A DNA stretch of 64,000 bases from Limnohabitans sp. Bal53 (GCF_003063355.1 NZ_NESH01000004.1:248001-312000); one strand, 5' to 3'. Shown: positions 14,855 through 25,553, counted from the stretch's first letter. Notes: generated by a model not told the origin, from the letters alone. Numbers and translations are program-made.

Positions 14855-16426
14855 ATGATCGACGACATCAAAAAGACCCTCTGGGCATCGGCCGACAAAC
14901 TGCGCGCCAACATGGACGCCGCAGAATACAAGCACTTGGTGCTCGGCCTCATCTTCGTCAAATACATTTCCGACGCCTTCGTGGCCCGCCAGGCTGAACT
15001 GAAACTGCGCTTGCGCGACCCTGCCGACGAGCTGTTTTATGGCGATGCCGCCGACGAGGACATCGCCGCCGAGCTGGAAGACCGCGACTACTACACCAGC
15101 GAAAACGTGTTTTGGGTGCCCGAAGGTGCCCGCTGGGAAGCCCTACGCGCTGCCGCGCCCCAGCCTGACATTGGCAAACGCATCGACGATGCGCTGAGCC
15201 TGATCGAAGCCGACAACCCCAAGCTCAAAGGTATCCTCGACAAACGATTTGCCCGCGCCCAATTGCCCGACGGCAAGCTGGGTGAGTTGGTCAACCTGAT
15301 CTCCACCATCGGCTTTGGTGACGACCCGTCGAAGGCCCGCGACATCTTGGGTCAGGTGTACGAATACTTCTTGGGCATGTTTGCCAGCGCCGAGGGCAAG
15401 CGGGGAGGGCAGTTCTACACGCCGGCCAGCATCGTCAAAACACTGGTGGCCGTGCTCTCGCCCAGCAAGGGCCAGATTTACGACCCCTGCTGCGGATCGA
15501 GCGGCATGTTCGTTCAGTCAGAAAAGTTCATCGAAGACCACGGCGGCAAGCTGGGTGATGTGTCCATCTACGGCCAAGAGGCCAACCCCACCACCTGGCG
15601 CTTGGCGGCCATGAACCTCGTCATTCGGGGCATGGACTACAACCTAGGCAAAGAACCCGCCGACACCTTCACCCGCAACCAACACCCCGACCTGCGGGCC
15701 GACTATGTGCTGGCCAACCCGCCTTTCAACATCAGCGACTGGTGGCACGCCAGCCTGGACGGTGACGCCCGCTGGGAATACGGCACGCCCCCGCAAGGCA
15801 ACGCTAACTACGCCTGGTTGCAACACATCCTGCACCACCTCAAGCCCACGGGCAGGGCGGGCATTGTGCTGGCCAACGGCAGCATGAGCAGCAGCCAAAA
15901 CAGCGAAGGCCAAATCCGCGCTGCCATGGTCGATGCCGACGTGGTGGAAGTGATGGTGGCCTTGCCCGGACAACTGTTCTTCAACACGCAAATCCCTGCG
16001 TGCTTGTGGTTCTTGGCCAAACAGAAAAAGCGCAAGGGCGAAGTGCTGTTCATCGACGCCCGCAAACAAGCCACCATGATCAGCCGTGTGCAAAGCGAGC
16101 TGACCGACGAAGTGATCGAGCGCATCAGCCAAACCGTGGCCGCGTGGCGTGAATCCAGTCATTGCGAGGAACGAAGCAATCCACTCCCCGTTTACCAAGA
16201 CATTGCAGGCTTTTGCCGCAGCGTGCCCCTGGCCGAAATCGCCCAACACGGCCATGTGCTCACCCCCGGCCGCTACGTGGGGGCCGAAGAGGTGGAAGAC
16301 GACGACGAAGCCTTTGCCGACAAGATGCAAACGCTCACCGCCAAGCTGGGCGAGCAAATGGCCAAAGGCGCAGAGCTGGACGCGCTGATTCGGAAGAAGC
16401 TGGGGGGGCTGGGGTATGAATTCTGA
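14855..16426 (+). CDS. hsdM: Type I restriction-modification methylase subunit
   Basis: A 523-residue N6-adenine methyltransferase of the HsdM family. The start ATG 14855 is chosen because the product then begins MIDDIKKTLW, as HsdM proteins do; an upstream ATG at 14702 would add residues inside the previous gene. The helical N-terminal domain has YKHLVLGLIFVKYISDAF. The catalytic domain has GGQFYTPASIV (~183), the SAM motif DPCCGSSG (~209) and NPPF (~288). Near residues 433-446 a short foreign-looking stretch (SSHCEERSNPLP) is encoded by a palindromic repeat, in frame. The 3' end overlaps hsdS by 11 bases. With HsdS it modifies host DNA, and with HsdR it forms the restriction complex. Confidence 0.95.
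   Translation: MIDDIKKTLWASADKLRANMDAAEYKHLVLGLIFVKYISDAFVARQAELKLRLRDPADELFYGDAADEDIAAELEDRDYYTSENVFWVPEGARWEALRAAAPQPDIGKRIDDALSLIEADNPKLKGILDKRFARAQLPDGKLGELVNLISTIGFGDDPSKARDILGQVYEYFLGMFASAEGKRGGQFYTPASIVKTLVAVLSPSKGQIYDPCCGSSGMFVQSEKFIEDHGGKLGDVSIYGQEANPTTWRLAAMNLVIRGMDYNLGKEPADTFTRNQHPDLRADYVLANPPFNISDWWHASLDGDARWEYGTPPQGNANYAWLQHILHHLKPTGRAGIVLANGSMSSSQNSEGQIRAAMVDADVVEVMVALPGQLFFNTQIPACLWFLAKQKKRKGEVLFIDARKQATMISRVQSELTDEVIERISQTVAAWRESSHCEERSNPLPVYQDIAGFCRSVPLAEIAQHGHVLTPGRYVGAEEVEDDDEAFADKMQTLTAKLGEQMAKGAELDALIRKKLGGLGYEF
16159..16182. repeat. Palindromic short repeat (REP-like) inside hsdM
   Basis: The sequence GTCATTGCGAGGAACGAAGC followed by AATCC contains the inverted pair ATTGC/GCAAT. 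This wording is that of a short intergenic repeat seen many times in various proteobacterial genomes. Here it sits inside hsdM and keeps the reading frame open, adding about 12-14 residues between AWRE and YQDIAGFC. I saw no second copy in this window. Confidence 0.6.
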
Positions 16427-17717
16427 GTGGCAGCTCACAACCCTTGGTGAAATTTGCACTGAGCAAGGCGGCGCAATTCAAACAGGCCCTTTCGGTAGTC
16501 AGCTGCATACATCCGACTACAAAGAAATAGGCATTCCAGTTGTAATGCCAACAAACATTGGTGATGGTGGCATCTCTGAGGATGGCATCGCGCGAATTGA
16601 CCAATCAGACGTTGATCGACTCTCACAGCACAAACTAATGCTGAACGATATTGTGTTTAGCCGTCGTGGCGACGTGACGAAAAATGCTTTGATTCGTGAG
16701 CATGAGGTTGGATGGTTTTGTGGCACTGGTTGCTTGAAGGTACGCTTGGGAACTGAGCGCATTGCAAACGCGAAATTCATTTCACACTTCTTGCGCTTGC
16801 CTGATACCAAGGACTGGTTAGTACGGCACGCTGTGGGTGCAACGATGCCCAATCTGAATACAGGAATTCTTTCAGCGGTCCCGATTAATCTGCCGCCTAT
16901 ATCTGTTCAGCATGAAATCGCAGCGATGCTGGGTAGCATGGATGATCGCATCACCCTCCTGCGCGAAACCAACACCACCCTCGAGGCCATCGCCCAAGCC
17001 CTGTTCAAGTCCTGGTTCGTGGACTTCGACCCCGTCCAAGCCAAGATGCAAGGCCTCGCCCCCGAGGGCATGGACGAAGCCACCGCAGCCCTGTTCCCAG
17101 ACAGCTTTGAAGAGTCGGAGTTGGGGGCTGTGCCGAAGGGATGGCGATTTTCAAATCTGGGTAAGTCGTTCGAGTTAATCATGGGGCAGTCCCCACCTGG
17201 AGATACTTACAACCAAAGTGAAGACGGATTACCTTTTTACCAGGGAAGAACTGACTTTGGTTTCCGCTTCCCAATGAAAAGAATTTATTGCAATGCCCCC
17301 ACTAGATTGGCAGAGGTAGGCGATGCATTGGTTAGCGTTCGGGCACCAGTTGGGGATGTCAATATGGCGATTGAGCGCTGCAGCATCGGGCGTGGTGTTG
17401 CTGCTGTTCGGCATCTAAGTGGTTGCATTGGTTACACCTTCTATGCGATGAAAAACTTAGGCACCCATTTCAAGAATTTTGATTCAGAGGGCACTGTATT
17501 TGGTTCAATCAACAAAAAAGACTTTGAGTCATTACCTGTTGTTGTTCCCAGTCAAGGTGCATTGATTGCATTCGATGAAATTTCAAAAGCACTTGATGGA
17601 AGTATCGAAATTAACGAGCAGAAAATTAGGGCACTAGTGGAGATTCGAGACAACTTACTCCCCCGCCTAATCTCAGGCCAGCTCAGCATCTCAGAAGCCG
17701 AAGAGGCGCTTTCATGA
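16416..17717 (+). CDS. hsdS: Type I restriction-modification specificity subunit
   Basis: A 433-residue HsdS protein with the usual two target-recognition domains (about residues 1-165 and 235-390). Each is followed by a conserved helical spacer: the central one reads [15 protein letters not shown] then [16 protein letters not shown] and SWFVDFDPV, and the C-terminal one ends [13 protein letters not shown]. The two recognition halves determine a bipartite target site whose sequence cannot be read from here. The start ATG lies within the last codons of hsdM, and the stop overlaps the hsdR start (ATGA), so the three are translated together. The base composition of the recognition domains (AT-richer) differs from the spacers, as expected from domain exchange. 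Confidence 0.93.
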   Translation: MNSEWQLTTLGEICTEQGGAIQTGPFGSQLHTSDYKEIGIPVVMPTNIGDGGISEDGIARIDQSDVDRLSQHKLMLNDIVFSRRGDVTKNALIREHEVGWFCGTGCLKVRLGTERIANAKFISHFLRLPDTKDWLVRHAVGATMPNLNTGILSAVPINLPPISVQHEIAAMLGSMDDRITLLRETNTTLEAIAQALFKSWFVDFDPVQAKMQGLAPEGMDEATAALFPDSFEESELGAVPKGWRFSNLGKSFELIMGQSPPGDTYNQSEDGLPFYQGRTDFGFRFPMKRIYCNAPTRLAEVGDALVSVRAPVGDVNMAIERCSIGRGVAAVRHLSGCIGYTFYAMKNLGTHFKNFDSEGTVFGSINKKDFESLPVVVPSQGALIAFDEISKALDGSIEINEQKIRALVEIRDNLLPRLISGQLSISEAEEALS

Positions 17718-20700
17718 CCGAAGACCAACTCGAACAAGAAGCCCTCGGCTGGCTGACCTCGGTCGGTTACACAACGCTCAACGCCCGCGAACCGGATCTG
17801 GACCCGCGCCTGGTGCGGGTCAGCAGCCGCGATGTGGTTTTGGTGCCCTGTTTGCGTGCAGCCATTGACCGGCTCAACCCTGCCGTGCCTGCCGCCGCCC
17901 GCGAGGACGCTTTTCGGCAAGTGCTCGACATGGGGCAGCCTGCTTTGTTGTCGGGCAACCGGGCGTTTCACCGGGTCTTGGTCACGGGTGTGCCCGTGCA
18001 GTACCAAAAGGATGGGGAGACGCGGGGTGACTTTGTGCGCCTGGTCGATTGGCAAGACACTGCCCGCAACGAGTGGCTAGCGGTGCAGCAGTTCACCATC
18101 AAGGGGCCACGCCACACACGCAGGCCCGACATCATTTTGTTCATCAACGGTTTGCCGCTTGTGCTCATTGAGCTGAAGAACCCGGCCGATCTGAATGCCG
18201 ATATCTGGAAGGCGTTTGACCAGATTCAGACCTACAAAGAGCAGATAGCTGATGTCTTCACCTACAACGGATTGTTGGTGATTGCCGATGGCACCGAGGC
18301 CCGCATGGGTTCGCTGTCAGCCACGGCCGAGCGCTTCATGCAGTGGCGCACGATTGATGGTGTGGCGCTGGACCCGCTGGGCAAGTTCCAAGAATTGGAA
18401 ACCATGGTACGCGGCGTTATGGCCCCTGCGTTTTTGCTGGACTACCTGCGCTTTTTTGTGCTGTTCGAGGACGACGGCAAGCTGGTCAAAAAGGTGGCGG
18501 GCTATCACCAGTTTCATGCCGTACGTGCAGCGGTAGAACAAGTGGTGCACGCGGCCAGCACGCTCGACGACATCTGGCGCGGCAAAGGCGGCGTGGTGTG
18601 GCACACGCAGGGCAGCGGCAAGAGCATCACCATGACCTGCTTTGCCGCCCGCGTGATGCAAGAGCCTCGGCTGGAAAACCCGACCATCGTGGTCATCACC
18701 GACCGTAACGACCTGGACGGCCAGCTGATGGGAGTGTTCAGCCTGAGCCAGGATTTGCTGCGCGAGCAACCCCAGCAAGCCCGCACGCGCCAGGAGCTGC
18801 GCGAGCTACTGGCCAACCGGCCTTCGGGCGGCATCATCTTCGCCACCATTCAGAAGTTCATGCCGGGCGAGGATGAAGACATATTTCCGATGCTCAGCCA
18901 ACGGCGCAACATTGTCGTGATCGTCGACGAGGCGCACCGCACGCAGTATGGGTTTGAGGCCAAGCTCAAAGGCAAACCGGGCCACGAAACGTACCAAGTC
19001 GGCTACGCCCAACACCTGCGCGATGCGCTGCCTAATGCCACCTTTGTGGCCTTCACCGGCACGCCCGTGAGCAGCACCGACCGCGACACGCGGGCCGTGT
19101 TTGGCGACTACATCCATGTCTACGACATGCAGCAGGCGCAAGAAGACGGCGCGACTGTGGCCATTTATTACGAGAGCCGCCTGGCCAAGCTGAGCCTGAA
19201 CGAGGCCGACATCACGCACCTGGACGCCGAGGTGGACGAGCTGGCCGAGGACGAGGAAGAGGGCACACAGGCCAAGCTCAAGAGCCAGTGGGCCGCTTTG
19301 GAAAAAGTCGTAGGGGCCGAGCCGCGGATTGCCAGCGTGGCGGCCGACCTGATAGCGCACTTTGAAGAGCGCAACAACGCGCAAGACGGCAAAGCCATGG
19401 TGGTGGCCATGAGCCGCGAAATTTGTGCGCACCTCTACAACGAGATCGTCAAGCTTCGCCCCGACTGGCACCACGACGACCCGGAGCAGGGCGCGATCAA
19501 GATCGTGATGACAGGCAGTGCGAGTGACAAGCCTTTGCTGCGCCCACACATCCACAGCGGCCTGGTCAAAAAGCGTTTGGAAAAGCGTTTCAAAGACCCG
19601 CAAGACCCGCTCAAGCTGGTGATCGTGCGCGACATGTGGCTCACGGGTTTTGATGCGCCGTGCGTGCACACCCTGTATGTGGACAAGCCCATGAAGGGCC
19701 ATAACCTGATGCAGGCCATTGCACGGGTTAACCGCGTTTTCAAAGACAAACAAGGCGGCTTGGTGGTCGACTACATCGGCATTGGCGAAGACCTCAAAGC
19801 CGCCATGAAGGAGTACACCGCCAGCAAGGGCCGAGGCAAGCCCACGGTGGATGCCCGCGAGGCGCTGGCCGTGATGCTGGAAAAGCTCGACGTGCTGCAG
19901 TCCATGCTGCACGGCTTCGACTATTCGGACTTTTTGACGGGCGGGCACCGGGTGCTGGCAGGTGCGGCCAACCATGTGCTGGGCATCAAGTCAGACAAAG
20001 AGCGCGACGGCAAGAAACGTTTTGCCGACCACGCGCTGGCCATGAGCCACGCGTTCAGCCTGTGTTGTACCTTGCCCGAGGCCAAGGCGCACCGCGACGA
20101 AGTCGCCTTCATGCAGGCGGTCAAGGTGATCCTGACCAAGCGCGACGCCAGTGCGCAGCGAAAGAGCAACGAAGAGCGTGACCTGGCCATTCGCCAGATC
20201 ATCAATTCGGCCGTGGTGTCGGGCGAGGTGGTGGACATCTTTCAGTCGGTGGGCCTGGACAAGCCCAACATAGGTTTGCTGGACGAGGCGTTTTTGGCGC
20301 AGGTGCAAAACCTGCCCGAGAAGAACCTGGCGGTGGAGCTTTTGGAGCGGCTGCTGCAGGGCGAGATCAAGAGCCGCTTTGCCAGCAACGTGGTGCAAGA
20401 CCGCAAGTTCAGCGACATGCTGGCCGACGTGATCCTCCGCTACCAAAACCGCAGCATCGAAACCGCGCAGGTCATGGAAGAGCTGATCGCCATGGCCAAG
20501 AAGTTCCGCGAAGCCGCCAACCGGGGCGAGCAGCTGGGCCTGCACGACGACGAGGTGAAGTTTTACGACGCGCTGGCCAACAACGAGTCGGCCGTGCGGT
20601 TGCTGCAGGACGAAATCCTGAAAAAGATCGCCCAGGAACTGACCACCAGTTTGCGGGCCAACCTCAAAACCGATTGGTCAGAACGCGAAAGCGTGCGGGC

Positions 20701-20824
20701 GCAGCTGCGTTTGATGGTCAAGCGGATTTTGCGCAAATACAAATACCCACCCGATTTGGAAGACGCCGCCGTGCAGTTGGTCTTGGAGCAGGCGCAGAGT
20801 TTGGGTGAGGACTGGACTCAGTGA
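17714..20824 (+). CDS. hsdR: Type I restriction-modification endonuclease/translocase subunit
   Basis: A 1036-residue HsdR protein. The nuclease domain shows [20 protein letters not shown] (~137-156), with the D and the E-x-K of the PD-(D/E)XK centre. The motor has Walker A TQGSGKSI (~298), the DEAH box [10 protein letters not shown] (~404), [12 protein letters not shown], and the late motifs WLTGFDAP (~641) and QAIARVNR (~666). The C-terminal helical region would bind the methylase core. All key residues are present, so it should be active. Length and layout match ordinary type I HsdR proteins. It is translationally coupled to hsdS by an ATGA overlap and is followed by a broken gene and an IS256 remnant. 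Confidence 0.95.
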   Translation: MTEDQLEQEALGWLTSVGYTTLNAREPDLDPRLVRVSSRDVVLVPCLRAAIDRLNPAVPAAAREDAFRQVLDMGQPALLSGNRAFHRVLVTGVPVQYQKDGETRGDFVRLVDWQDTARNEWLAVQQFTIKGPRHTRRPDIILFINGLPLVLIELKNPADLNADIWKAFDQIQTYKEQIADVFTYNGLLVIADGTEARMGSLSATAERFMQWRTIDGVALDPLGKFQELETMVRGVMAPAFLLDYLRFFVLFEDDGKLVKKVAGYHQFHAVRAAVEQVVHAASTLDDIWRGKGGVVWHTQGSGKSITMTCFAARVMQEPRLENPTIVVITDRNDLDGQLMGVFSLSQDLLREQPQQARTRQELRELLANRPSGGIIFATIQKFMPGEDEDIFPMLSQRRNIVVIVDEAHRTQYGFEAKLKGKPGHETYQVGYAQHLRDALPNATFVAFTGTPVSSTDRDTRAVFGDYIHVYDMQQAQEDGATVAIYYESRLAKLSLNEADITHLDAEVDELAEDEEEGTQAKLKSQWAALEKVVGAEPRIASVAADLIAHFEERNNAQDGKAMVVAMSREICAHLYNEIVKLRPDWHHDDPEQGAIKIVMTGSASDKPLLRPHIHSGLVKKRLEKRFKDPQDPLKLVIVRDMWLTGFDAPCVHTLYVDKPMKGHNLMQAIARVNRVFKDKQGGLVVDYIGIGEDLKAAMKEYTASKGRGKPTVDAREALAVMLEKLDVLQSMLHGFDYSDFLTGGHRVLAGAANHVLGIKSDKERDGKKRFADHALAMSHAFSLCCTLPEAKAHRDEVAFMQAVKVILTKRDASAQRKSNEERDLAIRQIINSAVVSGEVVDIFQSVGLDKPNIGLLDEAFLAQVQNLPEKNLAVELLERLLQGEIKSRFASNVVQDRKFSDMLADVILRYQNRSIETAQVMEELIAMAKKFREAANRGEQLGLHDDEVKFYDALANNESAVRLLQDEILKKIAQELTTSLRANLKTDWSERESVRAQLRLMVKRILRKYKYPPDLEDAAVQLVLEQAQSLGEDWTQ

Positions 20825-20837
20825 AAAGGATCATGAC

Positions 20838-20882
20838 ATGAACACATACACAACATTCGAAAAAATCAACCTAGCAAAAGGA
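20838..20882 (+). pseudogene. 5' fragment of an unidentified gene cut by IS256 element
   Basis: A short frame starting ATG 20838 (MNTYTTFEKINLAKGG) begins 13 bases after the hsdR stop, then runs into the left end of the IS256-family element. It looks like the first 15 or so codons of a gene that followed hsdR in the same operon. Too little remains to name it. Confidence 0.3.
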
Positions 20883-21693
20883 GGATGTCCTAAATTTTGT
20901 GTAAACGGTCAAATGGCAGGAAACTGCCGAACATCCAGAAAGATGAACCATGACCGTAAGCAACGAATTGATCGACCAGCTGCTCGCTGGCTACAAAAAG
21001 CCTGAAGACCTCATCGGAGAGAACGGCCTGCTCAAGCAGTTGACCAAGCGCCTGGTCGAGCGTGCCTTGGAGGCCGAGATGACCGAGCACCTGGGCCACA
21101 CCAAGAACGCCAGCGTGGCCAACGCCTCTGGCAATGCCCGCAACGGCAAAAGCAAAAAGACTCTCAAAGGCGACTTTGGCGAGCTGCCCATCGACGTCCC
21201 ACGTGACCGCCATGCCAGCTTTGAGCCCCAGATCGTGCCCAAGCACCAGACTCGCTGGACTGGCTTTGACGACAAGATCCTGTCCCTGTACGCCCGGGGT
21301 ATGACGGTTCGGGAGATTCAAGGGCACCTGCAGGAGATGTACGGCACAGAGGTCTCCCCCAGCCTGATCTCCTCGGTCACCGATGCTGTGATGGACGAGG
21401 CCAAGGCCTGGCAGGGCAGGCCACTGGAGGCGCTGTACCCGATCGTTTATCTGGACTGCATCCATGTCAAAACACGGGATTCGGGGGTGGTGCGAGCCAA
21501 GGCTGTCTATCTGGCACTGGGCATCAACATGGCGGGCGAGAAGGAAATCCTGGGCCTGTGGATCGCCCAAACCGAAGGGGCCAAGTTCTGGCTGCAGGTG
21601 GTCACGGAGCTCAAGAACCGGGGCGTGGCCGATATCTTCATCGCCTGCGTGGATGGCTTGAAGGGGTTTCCTGAGGCGATTGAGGTGGTGTAA
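20883..21693 (+). mobile_element. IS256-family element, left end and partial transposase only
   Basis: The left end reads GGATGTCCTAAATTTTGTGT, the kind of terminal repeat seen in IS256-family elements, 67 bases before a transposase start. The element is cut off inside the transposase gene at about 21692, and no right terminal repeat or target duplication is visible. A deletion reaching from inside the IS into the neighbouring DUF2779 gene explains the structure. Confidence 0.75.
20950..21693 (+). pseudogene. IS256-family transposase, C-terminal third missing
   Basis: 247 residues of a mutator-type (IS256) transposase: the N-terminal helical region ([29 protein letters not shown]), then [16 protein letters not shown] and [12 protein letters not shown] with the first catalytic Asp, and [18 protein letters not shown] with the second. 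Family members run to ~400 residues and carry the catalytic Glu later. Here a stop follows directly after the last conserved word because the sequence changes at the deletion junction. It cannot be active. Confidence 0.85.
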
Positions 21694-22778
21694 CTGCCCA
21701 GGATTTCGCCCAAGGCACGGTGTTGGATCTTTGGAATTTCCGGAAGAAAGACGACCTGATCTCTCAAGGGCGGATACGACTGTCTGCTGTGCAGTCAGGG
21801 GACATCAACGTCAAAGACGGGGGAGAAACCTTGTCAGTCAGTGAGCGTCAATGGATGCAAGTCAAAGGTATACCCTCAGAAGAAGATCGGGGAGGGTACT
21901 GGCTGGCCGAGGCGCACATGCGCAGAGAAATGGCGTCTTGGCGCTTTCCGTACCATTTCATCGACTTCGAGACCAGTGCGGTGGCCATTCCGTTTCATCA
22001 AGGCATGCGCCCTTATGAGCAGGTGGCCTTTCAGTATTCCCACCATGTGATGCACGAAGACGGGCGCGTTGAGCACAAGGGCCAATTCTTGCTGGCCGAA
22101 CCTGGGGTGTTTCCAAATTTCGAATTTTCCCGTGCCCTCAAGGCCGAGTTTGAGGGGGACACTGGCACGGTGTTCATGTGGAGCCACCATGAAAACACCA
22201 TCCTGAACCGGATCATGGTGCAGCTTGATGAAAGCTTGAATCCACCAGCCGATGCGGACCATCTACGCTTGTTTTTGGCGTCGCTGACCAAGTCGGGCGA
22301 GCGCGCCATGGTGGACCTGTGCGAGTTGGCTAAGGCCGCTTACTTCCATGTGGCCACCAAGGGCAATGTCTCCATCAAGAAGGTCCTGCCCGCCATGCTC
22401 GCCAGCAATGCCTGGCTGCGGCAGCACTATGCCCAGCCGATTTACGGCGCAGAGGGTGGAATGCCCAGCTTGAATTACAAAAATTTCTCATGGCTGCCCA
22501 CCGACGAACACGGCAAAAGCGTCGATGACCCCTATGAAATCCTGCGGGACTTGGGCGCAGAGATGCTGGGTGAATCTCTGTCAGTTGGCCAAGACCCAGA
22601 TGAACTGGTCATCGCAGAAGGTGGTGCCGCAGCAACGGCCTATTCACGGCTCCAGTTCGAAGACCTTCAGGACGTGCAAAGGGAAAAAATCAAGCAAGCC
22701 CTGCTGCGCTACTTTGAGTTGGACACCCTAGCGATGGTGATGGTGGTGCAGGGGTGGCAGGAGGAGATCCGGCAATGA
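21694..22778 (+). pseudogene. DUF2779 nuclease-like protein, 5' end deleted
   Basis: The frame is open back to the IS256 junction; a GTG at 21720 could serve as a start, but the protein is clearly a C-terminal part. It contains PYHFIDFETSAVAIPF followed by YEQVAFQYSHHV, the mark of the DUF2779 domain (an exonuclease-like DEDD/RecB-associated domain, with D and E of DFET as likely metal ligands), and later HHENTILNR. Whole family members usually have an N-terminal PD-(D/E)XK-like domain of a few hundred residues, which is missing here. The 5' loss and the truncated transposase share one junction at about 21693. A partial protein may still be made from the GTG, but function is doubtful. Confidence 0.75.
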
Positions 22779-22868
22779 GTTGTGAAGGCGTGCTTTGCAA
22801 GCTGTTTTTTTAGCCCTTACGATCAACTGTTTGAATAAAAATGGCCATACCCAAATCTTTGACTCACT

Positions 22869-23231
22869 ATGAAAACTTCAAAATCGACATACATTTACCC
22901 TGACCTCAAAGGTCATAAAGTTCTCTATAAAGGTAAAAGGTTTTGGATGTTTGAAATAAGTTCTGAATTTCCCTACAAGGGCTACGAAGAATTTAGTCAA
23001 GTAATTGTTTACGATAAAAATCAAGGCTCTGAGATAGCAGGTGCCAAAAATAATACCAAAGGCTATTCTGGCTCACTCATAGGCCCACAAGAATCTGTCA
23101 AAGTATCTGGGGATTCCACAGTAGACTTTTTGGATAGCGTGATCCATGCATTAAGAAACTATGAAAAACACTTTGCTGGGTTTATTTCTCCCTCAACACC
23201 ACGCGTAAGAAAAAGAGTGGCTAAGAAATAA
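22869..23231 (+). CDS. Hypothetical protein, 120 residues
   Basis: Not recognised. A small basic protein rich in Lys and Tyr: MKTSKSTYIYPDLKGHKVLY, then a mixed alpha/beta middle (FSQVIVYDKN), a helix (FLDSVIHALRNYEKHF) and a basic tail (PRVRKRVAKK). No signal peptide or membrane segment. The base composition is clearly AT-richer than the flanking genes, suggesting separate acquisition. It stands alone between the DUF2779 remnant and the convergent NERD helicase gene. Confidence 0.55.
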   Translation: MKTSKSTYIYPDLKGHKVLYKGKRFWMFEISSEFPYKGYEEFSQVIVYDKNQGSEIAGAKNNTKGYSGSLIGPQESVKVSGDSTVDFLDSVIHALRNYEKHFAGFISPSTPRVRKRVAKK

Positions 23232-23290
23232 ATTCGCAATTACTTTGTTTAAAGCGTTTGATCGAGGACTCGAAAATTTTTTGATGGGTT

Positions 23291-24979
23291 TCAAATTAGG
23301 GTAATCAAGGCCCTTGCCGCTCGTTCGCTGAGCACTACATCCACCCGCATTTGCGCACGCGTGAGGCCGACGAAGAGTTTGCGTTTGTCACGCTCGGTCA
23401 GGGTTTCAAAATCGACTTCGCACAGCACCACGGCAGGGGCGCTTTGGCCTTTGAAGCGGTAAAGGCTTTCGGCCAGCACCGGGCCTTCGCTCCACTGCGA
23501 ATTGCCTGCGCTGTCATATTGGCCCGTGAAGCGCCGAGTGGCCTGCCCGCCCAATCGGTCTTGGCGAAGAACTTCAGACTGCTGCACACCTCGGTAGCTG
23601 ATGACGGCGACTTGTTCTGGTGTGTAGCCGCTTTGCCATAACTTGGCTAAGCATTCGTTGAGTTTGCCCTGTGCGCTGCTTTGCCCAGCTTCCCAAATAT
23701 GAAAATGCGGCACTTCGCCAGCGTGTGCACTGCGGGCCAGCACGGGCTCCGGTGTCAGCCCGAGTTTGTTGATCATGTGCACCACACGCTGAGGGCTGCG
23801 GAAGTTGTCCATGCAGCGCACCTGCACAGCGCTGCTCAATGAAAAGGGTTCGCGCTCGTAAAGTTGTTGTTGACTGTCGCCCATCACATACAGCTGACCG
23901 TCTGGCAGCAAGGCTTGCGAGAGGGCATCAACCCAGGCCGGGTTCAGGTCTTGTGATTCGTCCAGGATCAGCAGGTCCAGGCGGGCAGGAAGGGTGATGG
24001 CATCTTCCAGGTATTTTTGGGTGATGCGCTCGAACACCTTTGCGTCTGCAAAGTCCAAACTGAGACCTTGGTTTTCGGCGTGGTCGCGGCAAAGTTGGTG
24101 GAATGTCGTGACTTCGCAGCGGGTCGGTGCCAAACGGGCCAAGTGATCAGCCAGCGGGCGGTTAAAGCACACATAGCGGGCTTTGCGGCCTTGAGCGGCT
24201 GCTTGAGCGAGCAATGCCAAGGCCAGTTGCGTTTTTCCAGAACCGGCAGTGGCTTCGATTTGATAAAGCTGCTCTGCGTGAGTGATGCGAGGCACCCAAG
24301 TGGCCAAGCCGCTGGCCAGTTGCGTGGTGGCTTGCTGCACTTGCCCAATATGGGTCGCCACGTCGGGCTGCACTTCAAAGCGATTGGCCAAAAAGTCCAG
24401 CACTCGCTGGCGTTGGTCTTCTGGCAGGGAATGGGCAGGAAAGCTGGCGCTGATCCGTTGGCATAGTTGGTCTATCTGGCTGGCATCGACCATGCGCTCT
24501 GGCGGGTAGCCCACGCCTGCGCCATGGGTTTTGTAATCTGGCAAAACCAACATGGCGCCCACATGGACTTGGGGCAGTTCGCCGTTGTCGATGCGTTGCA
24601 ACAAGCTCGAATGCATGCGGCGCATTTGGTGACCAATGTCCTTGGGCCCCTGGCGCCCATATTGCTTGGTCAGGCCATCGTCGCTTTCGGTCACGTCTCC
24701 TGACTTGATTTCCAAAATCAGAAGTTGTCCGCCCGGCGAGACGATCACAAAGTCGTATTCGCCAAAGCTTTGCTGCTCGCCTTGCATGCTTGACCAGGGC
24801 AGGTTGTGGAAAACATCAAAGCGGTTGTCCAGACCCTGCTCTAACAGCCTGAGGATGTCGCGTTCGCGGTAAGCACCCAGGGTGGCTGGGGCGTGCAGTG
24901 GGAAGCTGGGGTGAATGCGGGCCATGAGGGATTTTGGCACGCCAAAGTGTGCCAATAACACCTTGCCAACATGGCTCAT
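23291..24979 (-). CDS. NERD-like nuclease / UvrD-like helicase fusion
   Basis: A 562-residue protein. Residues ~75-100 (FGEYDFVIVSPGGQLLILEI, then KSGD) form a NERD/PD-(D/E)XK-like nuclease site with D, E and K. The rest is a short superfamily 1 helicase: Walker A ATAGSGKT (~243), the Asp-Glu box LLILDESQDLNPAW (~336), GDSQQQLYE, the motif IV region MDNFRSPQRVV, and the C-terminal RFKGQSAPAVVL and FVGLTRAQMRVDV. NERD-helicase proteins include a known anti-phage nuclease-helicase (Nhi) type, though closeness to it cannot be judged here. ATG 24979 has GAGAGG 8 bases upstream; a GTG ten codons earlier is possible. It is divergent from a macrodomain gene, with only ~50 bases between. Confidence 0.8.
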   Translation of the reverse strand: MSHVGKVLLAHFGVPKSLMARIHPSFPLHAPATLGAYRERDILRLLEQGLDNRFDVFHNLPWSSMQGEQQSFGEYDFVIVSPGGQLLILEIKSGDVTESDDGLTKQYGRQGPKDIGHQMRRMHSSLLQRIDNGELPQVHVGAMLVLPDYKTHGAGVGYPPERMVDASQIDQLCQRISASFPAHSLPEDQRQRVLDFLANRFEVQPDVATHIGQVQQATTQLASGLATWVPRITHAEQLYQIEATAGSGKTQLALALLAQAAAQGRKARYVCFNRPLADHLARLAPTRCEVTTFHQLCRDHAENQGLSLDFADAKVFERITQKYLEDAITLPARLDLLILDESQDLNPAWVDALSQALLPDGQLYVMGDSQQQLYEREPFSLSSAVQVRCMDNFRSPQRVVHMINKLGLTPEPVLARSAHAGEVPHFHIWEAGQSSAQGKLNECLAKLWQSGYTPEQVAVISYRGVQQSEVLRQDRLGGQATRRFTGQYDSAGNSQWSEGPVLAESLYRFKGQSAPAVVLCEVDFETLTERDKRKLFVGLTRAQMRVDVVLSERAARALITLI

Positions 24980-25028
24980 GCCTTGAGCCTCTCTCAGTTC
25001 AAGATTCACTCATCCAAAGGAGTCACCC

Positions 25029-25553
25029 ATGAAGATCGAAATCGTCGTCGGCAACATCGTCAAGCAACCCGACATGGAGGCGGTGGTCAACAGCGCCAAT
25101 GCCAACTTGCGTTTGGGCTCGGGCGTGGCAGGTGCCATTCATATGGCCGCTGGCCCTAAGCTGGAGGAGTATTGCAAGCCCTTTGCGCCCTTGGCCTTGG
25201 GGGCTGGACTGATGACGCCGGGATTCAAATTGGCCAACCCATGGATCATCCATGTGCGTTCGGCCCACTACGTCAACAACGATGAGCCAGAAAAATACCT
25301 GCAGATGGCTTTGGAGTCGATGCTCCGCTTGGCCAATGACAACGACATCCGTAGTTTGGCATTGCCTGCCATCGGTACGGGTATGTTCAAGTTCCCTCCT
25401 TTGCTGGCGGCTCGAATCATTTGCCAAGCTCTCCGTCGTGCAGACGAGTTGGCACCATTTCTGCAAACAGCGCGTATTTGCCTGACCGATGTAGACATGG
25501 TCCAGCTGTTCGAGTCCGCGAATGCTGAAGTTCAGACCAGCACAGTTCAATGA
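25029..25553 (+). CDS. Macrodomain (ADP-ribose-binding/hydrolase) protein
   Basis: A 174-residue single-domain macro protein. The ADP-ribose site is visible: EAVVNSANANLRLGSGVAGA (N-A-N and the G-x-G-V-A-G-A-I loop) and LPAIGTGMFKFP for the second loop. AAAGGAG lies 7 bases before the ATG. Macro proteins of this kind remove or read ADP-ribose, in bacteria often as an antidote to an ADP-ribosylating toxin (DarG type) or in defence. No ADP-ribosyltransferase gene is visible nearby, so it is not a DarTG pair. The next small gene overlaps it (ATGA), and it diverges from the NERD helicase. Confidence 0.85.
   Translation: MKIEIVVGNIVKQPDMEAVVNSANANLRLGSGVAGAIHMAAGPKLEEYCKPFAPLALGAGLMTPGFKLANPWIIHVRSAHYVNNDEPEKYLQMALESMLRLANDNDIRSLALPAIGTGMFKFPPLLAARIICQALRRADELAPFLQTARICLTDVDMVQLFESANAEVQTSTVQ

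Noticed and set aside
15644..16459. Long leftward frame opposite hsdM (271 codons)
   Set aside because: It lies opposite clear hsdM coding sequence; such antisense frames are common in GC-rich genes and it has no motif of its own.
18806..19975. Long leftward frame opposite hsdR (389 codons)
   Set aside because: It is the antisense shadow of conserved helicase motifs of hsdR; composition fits reverse-strand reading.
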